Assembly (NCBI GenBank): GCA_964534315.1
Contig: CAZHOV010000221.1
Coordinates: forward strand, 1 to 7,488
Direction: 5' to 3'
DNA from: CAZHOV01 sp964534315
GTDB taxonomy: Bacteria; Bacteroidota; Bacteroidia; Chitinophagales; Saprospiraceae
DNA: 7,488 nt
Positions 1-5,592 of this stretch are shown here, one piece after another; the first letter of the stretch is position 1, and every line of letters starts with the position of its first letter. Position numbers and translations under genes: made by a program. The notes beneath the pieces were generated by a model that saw nothing but the letters and a program-made list of their open reading frames with translations, did no database searches and was not told the DNA's origin.

Positions 1-13
1 GGAATTTTCATTT

Positions 14-59
14 GAACCTAAAAAAATTATTCTACCAATTTTTTTGCCTTACTACCTAA
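14..59 (+). repeat. Left arm of 46-nt inverted repeat bracketing the permease-selD-mnmH operon
   Basis: This AT-rich segment matches the reverse complement of 3245-3290 with two substitutions and two single-base indels. The shared core reads CCAATTTTTTTGCCTTACTA. It ends on the stop codon of the permease gene (minus strand, TAG at 58-56), so the repeat forms the immediate 3' flank of the operon. The match is read directly from the sequence. Whether it is a mobile-element end, a dispersed intergenic repeat or an RNA-level element is not known. Confidence 0.8.
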
Positions 60-1120
60 GTACGTAATTTAGGATTAATTAAACGGTACAAAAAATCGGC
101 GACTATATTTACCAAAACAAAAGCGATCGAGGTAAATACTACTGCTCCGATTACGACAGGTATATCGAAATTGATGAGTGCAGTGACCGTCATTTCTCCA
201 AGTCCTTTAAACGCAAAGACATTTTCTACAAAAAAGGCTCCTGCCAGAAGAGCAGCAAACCAGCCGGATATTGCCGTAACCACAGGATTTAATGCATTTT
301 GAAGCGCATGCTTGACCACCACCAGCCCAAAGGGCAAACCTTTGGCCTTTGCGGTCCTGATATAATCCTGGCTCAATGTATCCAGCATGGCACTTCTGGT
401 CAGTTGCGTAATAATGGCTACAGGGCGAATTCCCAGAGCCAAAACAGGCAGGAACAGGTTTTTCCAAACGATCACCTCCTGGCCAAATTGTCGATCAGAA
501 AGGCTTATCTCTGTTAGGCTCCCCTGCACATTTAACCCGGTGTATTCATGTAAAAAATAACCAAAGATGAGCGCTAAGAAAATGGCGGCAACATAACTGG
601 GTACAGAATACCCAATGACCGAAAAAGCTACCAGAAATTGATCCCACGTTTTCTGATGATGCAGGGCTGCGAAAACACCAAAAAAGATTCCAAAAACTGT
701 CGCCAGCAAAGTAGCGAATAAGGCCAGAAGCAGCGTTTTGGGTATCGCTTCGGCTAACATCTCGGAAACCAGTCTTCCCGTCTGAAAAGAACGTCTCAAA
801 TACGGCCATTTGACAACAACCACTTGTTCCCCGACCGTAAACAGATTCCTTGCATGGTATTTGTCGAGGTTAGCCGTAGTTTTGGAATGAATAGAAAGGG
901 GCGAAATATCATTGAGGTACCAAGATAATTGAACCCACAACGGGCGGTCGAGGCCCAACTCTTCCCGCTTCTGTTCAACGGTGCTGACATCGCTACGCTG
1001 CCCAAAGGTTAACCGGGCGGGATCAACCGGAGCAAGATAAATGATTGAGGTAACAATAATTACTACGAAAACAATTACTGCAACTCCATACAAAAATCGC
1101 TTTATCAGATAGTTGACCAT
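56..1120 (-). CDS. DppB/OppB-family ABC transporter permease
   Basis: This is an inner-membrane permease subunit of the peptide/nickel (DppB/OppB) ABC importer type. Such subunits pair with a DppC-like permease, ATPases and a binding protein, none of which is visible here. The 354 residues show TM1 at about 8-30, a long periplasmic stretch at about 31-125, and five more hydrophobic segments near 126-152, 162-190, 220-242, 282-300 and 320-346. The cytoplasmic EAA loop that docks on the ATPase is at about 253-277 (YIRTAKAKGLP followed by HALQNAL). The ending LINPKLRT resembles the normal C-terminus of this family, so the gene looks complete. Its ATG lies 4 nt after the selD stop, which implies co-transcription and probably translational coupling. 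The family assignment is firm. The substrate is unknown, and a link to selenium is only contextual. Confidence 0.93.
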   Translation of the reverse strand: MVNYLIKRFLYGVAVIVFVVIIVTSIIYLAPVDPARLTFGQRSDVSTVEQKREELGLDRPLWVQLSWYLNDISPLSIHSKTTANLDKYHARNLFTVGEQVVVVKWPYLRRSFQTGRLVSEMLAEAIPKTLLLALFATLLATVFGIFFGVFAALHHQKTWDQFLVAFSVIGYSVPSYVAAIFLALIFGYFLHEYTGLNVQGSLTEISLSDRQFGQEVIVWKNLFLPVLALGIRPVAIITQLTRSAMLDTLSQDYIRTAKAKGLPFGLVVVKHALQNALNPVVTAISGWFAALLAGAFFVENVFAFKGLGEMTVTALINFDIPVVIGAVVFTSIAFVLVNIVADFLYRLINPKLRT

Positions 1121-1124
1121 TAAC

Positions 1125-2171
1125 TTATTTTACTTCAATAAAATGCTCCTGCTCTTTGGGAACGATTTGACCAATCGGCTTTAATTGCAGACCTGATTGT
1201 GCCATTTCCGATTCAAAGATAGCTTTTTTGGATGGATTTACAGCAATGAGTAACCCGCCGCTCGTTTGGGGATCTCCAAGGATAAGTTTTTGGCGGTCAT
1301 CGGTTAATTTAATGTGCTCACCGTAGCTCTCCCAATTTCTGTGGGTTCCGCCTGGTACGCAATTTTCATCGAGGTAATGATGGATGGCCGCCTCGTCCAA
1401 CAACGGGACCATGTCAAAAGAGATGGTTGCTCCAACCTTACTTGCCGCACACAACTCCTGCAAATGCCCTAACAATCCAAACCCGGTTACATCGGTCATA
1501 GCATGTACAGATTCCATCTGGGCTAATTTCATGCCAATGGAATTTAACTGAACCATACTATCTCTTGCCAGCGTTTGATCTGCCGTGCGGAGTTTTCCCT
1601 TCTTTTGAGCTGTTGATAAGATACCAACGCCAAGGGGTTTGGTTAAATAGAGCAAGTCTCCTGCTTTGGCTCCCCCATTTTTCTTGAGATGTGCTTTTTT
1701 GATCTTTCCGGTCACGGCCAGGCCAAAGATCGGTTCAGGGCTATCAATGCTGTGCCCCCCGGCTAGAGGAATCTGTGCTTCTGCGCAGGCTCTTCGACCT
1801 CCTTCAATCACCTTATTGGCGACCTTGGCATCAAGCGTATTGACGGGCCACCCAAGAATAGCGATGGCAAGAATGGGGGTTCCTCCCATAGCATATATAT
1901 CACTAATGGCATTTACTGCTGCGATACGACCAAAATCAACTGGATCATCAACGATAGGCATGAAAAAGTCAGTGGTGCTAATAATGGCAGTTCCATCTCC
2001 CAGGTCAACCACGGCCGCGTCATCCCGGTCTGTATTACCCACCAATAGAGAGGGAAATACAGGACCTGTTTGATGTTCTTTCAGGATGGAGGTCAGAACC
2101 TTAGGTGAGATCTTACATCCGCACCCTGCACCGTGGCTATATTGCGTAAGTTTAACTTCAGATAGCTTCAT
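1125..2171 (-). CDS. selD: Selenide, water dikinase (selenophosphate synthetase)
   Basis: SelD makes selenophosphate from selenide and ATP, releasing AMP and phosphate. Selenophosphate is the selenium donor for selenocysteine and for tRNA 2-selenouridine. The 348-residue length matches E. coli SelD. The N-terminal active-site motif GAGCGCKISP places Cys17, Cys19 and Lys20 at their canonical positions. The enzyme is the cysteine form, with no in-frame UGA. Acidic metal-binding positions are kept at Asp51 (RDDAAV), Asp91 (ISDIYAMGG) and Asp227 (TDVTGFG). LAGGHSID (136-143) and GDPQTSGG (299-306) are further family signatures. The gene overlaps the end of mnmH by 14 nt and is followed 4 nt later by the permease. 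With mnmH next door and no selA or selB in the window, the likely use is tRNA selenation, although Sec genes elsewhere cannot be excluded. Confidence 0.97.
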   Translation of the reverse strand: MKLSEVKLTQYSHGAGCGCKISPKVLTSILKEHQTGPVFPSLLVGNTDRDDAAVVDLGDGTAIISTTDFFMPIVDDPVDFGRIAAVNAISDIYAMGGTPILAIAILGWPVNTLDAKVANKVIEGGRRACAEAQIPLAGGHSIDSPEPIFGLAVTGKIKKAHLKKNGGAKAGDLLYLTKPLGVGILSTAQKKGKLRTADQTLARDSMVQLNSIGMKLAQMESVHAMTDVTGFGLLGHLQELCAASKVGATISFDMVPLLDEAAIHHYLDENCVPGGTHRNWESYGEHIKLTDDRQKLILGDPQTSGGLLIAVNPSKKAIFESEMAQSGLQLKPIGQIVPKEQEHFIEVK

Positions 2172-3216
2172 TATTAGGTTGAACGATTTTATTAGTCAAA
2201 AAAGTGATCAAGGAGTTTGCAATAATATCGAAATTCATATGCTCAAAATCCAATTGATAGATCTTAGGAGCTTGATTTTTAGACAAATTGTAAGTGTAGG
2301 TTTTATCATAATAACGCAAGGCAATAGCTGCCGCTTCTTTTAAATTATTATGATCAATATAGTTAATTGCCTCTTTTAAATGCTTCCCCCCAAGCCGTTT
2401 TTTAATTTTTTGGAAGGCTTCCTTCAGTTCTTCCAGGTTGGTAGTCCCATATATTTGTACCAGGTGATCCAGGCGATTATTAAGGGGTACTTCGATATTG
2501 ACGAGTGGCGCGTTTTTCATTTGCTTCCAAAAACCTTCCGGAAGGTAGATCTTTCCAATTCCTCTACTTTCATTTTCTACCCAAACGGGCTTAGAGCAAT
2601 CTAATTGCAGCAATAGCTCAAACAACGTATTCTCAAATTGTTCAACTGTAGGTTGTGTATATTCTCCGATAGTTCCGAAAGCAGAGCCTTTATGGTTAGC
2701 CAATCCTTCCAGATCGATAATTTGCTGGCCTTTTTTTTCCAAAAACTCAAGAATCACGGATTTACCGCTTCCCGTTTTACCGCCAAGCATGATAAGCTGC
2801 AGCGGTAAAGATCCGAATTGTTGCAAAATATAGGTGCGATAGGCTTTATATCCTCCCTCTAATACAGCTACATCGAACCCAGCCTGATCGAGTAGCCAGG
2901 CCATACTGCCGCTTCGTTTTCCACCCCGCCAGCAATGGATAGCAATTTTTTTTCGGGGAGCCAATTCATTGGCTTTCTTAACAAAGAAAGTCATATTCGG
3001 TCCGACAAGTTCCAGCCCTTTCAAGAAAGCTTCTTCAGGGCCATCTTTTTTAAAACAAGTACCCACGATCGCTCTTTCTTCATTTGAAAACAGGGGTAGG
3101 TTTTTTGCCCCCGGGATATGTCCCTTCTCAAATTCGGCCGGTGTCCTGACATCCAATAGTTGGAACCGGTCTTTTACTTCCCACAGATTTTCACAAACAA
3201 ATCTTTGCACTCCCAT
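2158..3216 (-). CDS. mnmH: tRNA 2-selenouridine synthase (rhodanese plus P-loop domains)
   Basis: MnmH (also SelU or YbbB) replaces the sulfur of wobble 2-thiouridine with selenium, using selenophosphate and passing through a geranylated intermediate. It acts on tRNAs for Lys, Glu and Gln. The protein has 352 residues. An N-terminal rhodanese domain (about 1-130) carries the active-site Cys95 in HCWRGGKRSGS. A P-loop domain follows with Walker A GGKTGSGKS at 145-153. The MnmH signatures LEGLANHKGSAFG (169-181) and VENESRGIGKIYLP (213-226) are both present. The ATG at 3216 is the first plausible start and is preceded by an A/T-rich leader. It is the first gene of the operon and its TGA stop lies inside the start of selD, a classic pairing with the enzyme that supplies its substrate. 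Confidence 0.97.
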   Translation of the reverse strand: MGVQRFVCENLWEVKDRFQLLDVRTPAEFEKGHIPGAKNLPLFSNEERAIVGTCFKKDGPEEAFLKGLELVGPNMTFFVKKANELAPRKKIAIHCWRGGKRSGSMAWLLDQAGFDVAVLEGGYKAYRTYILQQFGSLPLQLIMLGGKTGSGKSVILEFLEKKGQQIIDLEGLANHKGSAFGTIGEYTQPTVEQFENTLFELLLQLDCSKPVWVENESRGIGKIYLPEGFWKQMKNAPLVNIEVPLNNRLDHLVQIYGTTNLEELKEAFQKIKKRLGGKHLKEAINYIDHNNLKEAAAIALRYYDKTYTYNLSKNQAPKIYQLDFEHMNFDIIANSLITFLTNKIVQPNNEAI

Positions 3217-3244
3217 TATTATAAAAGCAATTTTGGTTGGCCGA

Positions 3245-3290
3245 TTAAGTAGTAAGGCAAAAAAATTGGAAGAATAAATTTTTTTAGTTC
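3245..3290 (-). repeat. Right arm of 46-nt inverted repeat, upstream of mnmH
   Basis: Read on the minus strand this is nearly the same as 14-59 read on the plus strand. The two therefore form an inverted pair enclosing the whole mnmH-selD-permease operon. It sits about 29 nt upstream of the mnmH ATG, so it overlaps the promoter or 5' leader. A weak promoter reading exists on the minus strand, with TTTG at 3261-3258 and CAAAATTG at 3235-3228, but the fit is poor. Confidence 0.8.
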
Positions 3291-3308
3291 GGAAGATAGT
3301 TCCAGCAT

Positions 3309-3334
3309 ATAATGAAGGACTTAGCCTTCATTAT
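3309..3334. repeat. Hairpin, 10-bp stem with 6-nt loop
   Basis: ATAATGAAGG (3309-3318) pairs perfectly with CCTTCATTAT (3325-3334) around the loop ACTTAG. It lies midway between the two inverted repeat copies and overlaps the base of the next hairpin by two bases, so the two structures are partly mutually exclusive. There is no U-tract after it that would make it an obvious terminator. Confidence 0.7.
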
Positions 3335-3366
3335 TACAGTAAAGGCAAACAGTTCTTTACTGTAAT
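3333..3366. repeat. Hairpin, perfect 12-bp stem with 10-nt loop
   Basis: ATTACAGTAAAG (3333-3344) is perfectly complementary to CTTTACTGTAAT (3355-3366) around the loop GCAAACAGTT. As DNA it could be an operator dyad between the divergent mnmH and bshC promoters. As RNA it would be a stable stem-loop. Its function is not evident from sequence. Confidence 0.75.
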
Positions 3367-3390
3367 CTCCAAGTATTCAATTGTTTAGTC

Positions 3391-3447
3391 AATATCTTTC
3401 GAACAAAATTATTCTACAAGCAATTTTGATTTGCCGCTTAATCTTCA
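3391..3447 (+). repeat. Diverged third copy of the operon-flanking repeat
   Basis: The stretch beginning with ATCTTTCGAAC, followed by AAAATTATTCTAC, CAATTTTGATTTGCC and GCTTAATC, aligns with the minus-strand reading of 3245-3300 (ATCTTCCGAAC, AATTTATTCTTCC, AATTTTTTTGCC, ACTTAATC). The match extends about 10 nt beyond the 46-nt core on the GAAC side. It is clearly more diverged than the other two copies, and the alignment needs several small gaps. Confidence 0.55.
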
Positions 3448-3472
3448 GTACTTTTAGCAATCTATTGCGTTT

Positions 3473-3504
3473 TTTGAAAAACACAAGTCATTTATAAACA
3501 TTTG
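3473..3504 (+). promoter_or_regulatory. Possible Bacteroidota-type promoter for bshC
   Basis: A TTTG (3473-3476) is followed after 20 nt by AACATTTG (3497-3504), close to the Bacteroidota consensus of TTTG, about 19 nt, then TAnnTTTG. An alternative pair sits slightly upstream: TTTG at 3425-3428 and, after 20 nt, TACTTTTA at 3449-3456. Both are only partial matches in AT-rich DNA, so the call is tentative. A start site just after 3504 fits translation from the ATG at 3563 better than from the GTG at 3521. Confidence 0.3.
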
Positions 3505-3562
3505 AACAACCAAAGAGGTTGTGAGTAAGTATTTTATAACACAAGTGCACCAAAAAAAACAT

Positions 3563-5158
3563 ATGAAATATCATAATATTCCATTTAAAGAATTAGACCA
3601 ACTTTCCAGAAGAGATAAAGCCTATGCTCAGTTAGACCCCAACCTGCTTTCCTTTATTAAACATCCTCCCAGCATTCAAAATATTGCTTCCGTTATCAAA
3701 GAACGAATAGACAACCCCATTACGGACCGCAAATTATTAAAGTCGTACCTGATAGAACAATACCAGCGTTTTGAGCTGAGTCCGGCAACAGAAAAGAATG
3801 TCCTGGCATTAGAAGAAGAAAATACCTTTACCGTAACAACTGCTCATCAGCCATCTTTGGTGACTGGTCCGTTATACTTCATTATTAAGATCGTATCTAC
3901 CCTTAATTTGGCTAAACTATTAAAAGAGCATTATCCGGATTATCAATTTGTTCCTGTCTTTGTTTTGGGAGAAGAAGATCATGACTTCGAGGAGATTAAC
4001 CATTTTCACCTGTTTGGAAATGAATTGGTTTGGCAAAATGAGGAAAGCGGTTCCGTTGGAAGGATGTCGACCAAAACGCTCCAACCTGTTTTGGAGGAAT
4101 TAAAGGAGATTCTCAGTAACTCCGAAACGGCTGAGCAAATTTATCAGGTTATACACCATTCCTATACTCATTTTGAAACCTATGGAGATGCTACCTTTAA
4201 TTTGGTTAATTCATTATTTAAAGATGATGGTCTAGTTATCCTTAAAATGGGTGACCAGCGGCTTAAGGATCGATTTGCGGCAATCATGAAAGATGAATTG
4301 ATCAATTCACCTTCCCACACCATTGTCAGCAATACGATCAATAAGCTAGAACAAGCGGGGTTTAAGGCCCAGGCGACGCCGCGGGAGATCAACTTGTTTT
4401 ATCTCCGGGATCAATTGCGGGCAAGGATTGAACGGCAGGGTGATCATTTTGAGGTGGTGGGAACAGATTTGAAATTTTCGCGTCAGGAAATGCTTGCAGA
4501 AGTAGACCATCATCCAGAACGTTTCAGCCCGAATGTCACCTTAAGAGCTTTATATCAGGAGCTCATCTTACCCAATCTGGTTTATGTAGGCGGCGGCGGA
4601 GAATTGGCCTATTGGATGGAGCGAAAGAAGCAGTTTAGCCATTACAATATTCCGTTTCCCATGTTGCTCAGGAGAAATTCCCTTTTATGGATCGATAAAG
4701 GAAATGCCAAGAAGATGGAGAAAAATGGTTTGGATGTAAAAGACCTTTTCAAACCGACAGACTTAATCATTAAGGAATATGTTAAAGAAAATGCTTCCAA
4801 TGAACTTTCGCTAAAAGAGGAAAAAAAGCAGATCGCAGCTATATTTGACGGTGTCGGCCAGCAGGCCAAAAAGATCGATCCGACACTATTCAAAACCGTG
4901 ATGGCTGAAAAAGCCACTGCTATGAAGGGCTTGGGACAAATAGAAGGCAAACTGACAAAAGCCGAAAAAAATAATCACGAAATCGCAATCGGTCAGATCA
5001 ATAGTGTCAAAGAAAAGCTTTTCCCGGAAGGCAATCTACAGGAAAGACACGATAATTTCCTCAATTTCTACCTCCGCTACGGAGATACTTTTTTTAAGGT
5101 CTTAAAAGATATCTGCTCCCCTTTCAACAAGGATTTTTTGGTGGTGGTAGATTATTAG
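3563..5158 (+). CDS. bshC: Bacillithiol biosynthesis cysteine-adding enzyme BshC
   Basis: BshC catalyses the last step of bacillithiol synthesis, adding cysteine to glucosaminyl-malate. From the ATG at 3563 it has 531 residues, close to the usual 530-540. The reading frame extends back to a GTG at 3521, but the extra 14 residues are not family-like, and the AAAGAGG there is only 2 nt from the GTG. MKYHNIPFKE is a typical BshC start. Signatures, numbered from the ATG: TAHQPSLVTGPLYF (about 93-106), VLGEEDHDFEEINH (about 134-147) and FSPNVTLRALYQELILPNL running into YVGGGGELAYW (about 321-351). A charged helical region near 400-480 fits the family's C-terminal coiled coil. The gene is divergent from mnmH and convergent with accD. 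No bshA or bshB is nearby. The heptad array starts directly at its stop codon. Confidence 0.95.
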   Translation: MKYHNIPFKELDQLSRRDKAYAQLDPNLLSFIKHPPSIQNIASVIKERIDNPITDRKLLKSYLIEQYQRFELSPATEKNVLALEEENTFTVTTAHQPSLVTGPLYFIIKIVSTLNLAKLLKEHYPDYQFVPVFVLGEEDHDFEEINHFHLFGNELVWQNEESGSVGRMSTKTLQPVLEELKEILSNSETAEQIYQVIHHSYTHFETYGDATFNLVNSLFKDDGLVILKMGDQRLKDRFAAIMKDELINSPSHTIVSNTINKLEQAGFKAQATPREINLFYLRDQLRARIERQGDHFEVVGTDLKFSRQEMLAEVDHHPERFSPNVTLRALYQELILPNLVYVGGGGELAYWMERKKQFSHYNIPFPMLLRRNSLLWIDKGNAKKMEKNGLDVKDLFKPTDLIIKEYVKENASNELSLKEEKKQIAAIFDGVGQQAKKIDPTLFKTVMAEKATAMKGLGQIEGKLTKAEKNNHEIAIGQINSVKEKLFPEGNLQERHDNFLNFYLRYGDTFFKVLKDICSPFNKDFLVVVDY

Positions 5159-5241
5159 CAATGTGCAATGAGCAATGGGGAATGAGGAGTGGGTGGTGAA
5201 TAATTAGTAATTAATAATTAATAGTTAATAGTTGAGGGGTG
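5158..5241 (+). repeat. Drifting heptanucleotide tandem repeat array, left
   Basis: From the last base of the bshC stop codon the sequence divides into twelve 7-nt units: GCAATGT, GCAATGA, GCAATGG, GGAATGA, GGAGTGG, GTGGTGA, ATAATTA, GTAATTA, ATAATTA, ATAGTTA, ATAGTTG, AGGGGTG. Each differs from its neighbour by a few substitutions with no phase slip, and after the first units the strand is free of C. The style recalls the short tandemly repeated heptamers (STRR) described in cyanobacteria. That is an analogy, not a homology claim. Confidence 0.8.
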
Positions 5242-5306
5242 TTTGGTAGGTCTAATAGGGACAAGATGTGAGTAGCAATGAGTAGTTAGTAATTCTCGGG
5301 AAAAGG

Positions 5307-5323
5307 TTGGTGCAGCGCACCAA
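5307..5323. repeat. GC-rich palindrome, copy 1 (GGTGCAGCGCACC)
   Basis: TTGGTGC (5307-5313) pairs with GCACCAA (5317-5323) around AGC, giving a 7-bp stem in otherwise AT-rich DNA. The core 13-mer and a nearby AATATT recur 51 nt downstream. It resembles a REP-type intergenic element. No function can be read from it. Confidence 0.75.
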
Positions 5324-5359
5324 AATATTCGTATCAAAACAGTATAACACGATTTGAAG

Positions 5360-5372
5360 GGTGCAGCGCACC
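5360..5372. repeat. GC-rich palindrome, copy 2 (GGTGCAGCGCACC)
   Basis: This is an exact second copy of the 13-mer at 5309-5321, in the same orientation, and is likewise followed by AATATT after a short spacer. The outer bases differ, so only the 5-bp stem with its 3-nt loop is conserved. Confidence 0.75.
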
Positions 5373-5400
5373 TGAATATTAAATGTTAGGAATATGCAAT

Positions 5401-5535
5401 ATTAATACTTAGTAAAAAAAGTTAATTGAGTTTAATAGTTAATTAAGTGAAGGAATAAATTGCTGTTTTACAGTAATTTATTTCATAACTAATTAACTTA
5501 ATTTACTTAATCAACTTAGTTGACAAAGTATTAAT
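5401..5535. repeat. 135-nt imperfect palindrome
   Basis: Three nested blocks pair around one centre. ATTAATACTT (5401-5410) pairs with AAGTATTAAT (5526-5535). AGTTAATTA (5437-5445) pairs with TAATTAACT (5490-5498). At the apex AATAAATTGCTGT (5454-5466) pairs with ACAGTAATTTATT (5470-5482) with one G-T wobble and a TTT loop. Intermediate segments match partially. It could extrude as a cruciform or fold as a long RNA hairpin at the end of either convergent transcript. Confidence 0.7.
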
Positions 5536-5592
5536 TACTAATTATTCACTACCCACTACTAACTACTAACTACCCACTACTAACCACTACTA
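5530..5592 (-). repeat. Heptanucleotide tandem repeat array, right (inverted)
   Basis: Nine in-phase 7-nt units read on the plus strand ATTAATT, ACTAATT, ATTCACT, ACCCACT, ACTAACT, ACTAACT, ACCCACT, ACTAACC, ACTACTA. On the minus strand, the direction of accD transcription, they read as C-free AGTTAGT/AGTGGGT units of the same family as the left array. The last units overlap the accD stop codon and its final sense codons. Confidence 0.85.

Larger units (their letters stand above)
3217..3562. other. Divergent intergenic region between mnmH and bshC
   Basis: This 346-nt gap separates two divergently transcribed genes, so it should hold both promoters. I see no coding sequence in it. It contains one arm of the operon-bracketing repeat (3245-3290), two adjacent hairpins (3309-3334 and 3333-3366), a diverged inverted copy of the repeat (3391-3447) and promoter-like sequence upstream of bshC. 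Confidence 0.75.
5159..5579. other. Structured repeat-rich gap between convergent bshC and accD
   Basis: This 421-nt gap has no credible gene. From left to right it holds a heptad array, a stretch with further degenerate heptads near 5270-5293, two GC-rich palindromic 13-mers, a 135-nt imperfect palindrome and an inverted heptad array. A 28-nt inverted pair (5188-5215 and 5530-5557, one mismatch) links the two arrays. Both flanking genes are transcribed into it, so any termination of bshC and accD must occur here. No classic hairpin plus U-tract is visible. Confidence 0.8.

Noticed and set aside
1666..2073. 135-codon open frame on the plus strand opposite selD
   Set aside because: It lies wholly antisense to a well-supported conserved enzyme, has a shuffled Pro/Ala/Ser-rich composition and no recognisable domain.
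2100..2130. Selenocysteine codon in SelD, as in some SelD proteins
   Set aside because: The active-site codon is TGC (cysteine) and the frame has no internal TGA.
2969..3277. 102-codon plus-strand frame opposite the start of mnmH
   Set aside because: It is antisense to the conserved rhodanese domain and shows no family features.
14..3290. Declaring the bracketed operon a composite transposon
   Set aside because: There is no transposase and no target-site duplication in the visible flanks, and a third repeat copy lies nearby. The inverted repeat is real, but mobility is unproven.
3521..3562. GTG start giving BshC a 14-residue N-terminal extension
   Set aside because: The extra residues do not resemble BshC, the purine-rich AAAGAGG is only 2 nt from the GTG, and the ATG at 3563 gives a typical family start (MKYHNIPFKE).
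5307..5323. Rho-independent terminator for bshC
   Set aside because: The hairpin is followed on the plus strand by AAATATTCG with no U-tract, so it does not meet the usual pattern.
5309..5372. CRISPR-like direct repeats
   Set aside because: There are only two copies of a 13-mer, no further units, no cas genes, and the interval is better explained as a REP-like palindrome pair.
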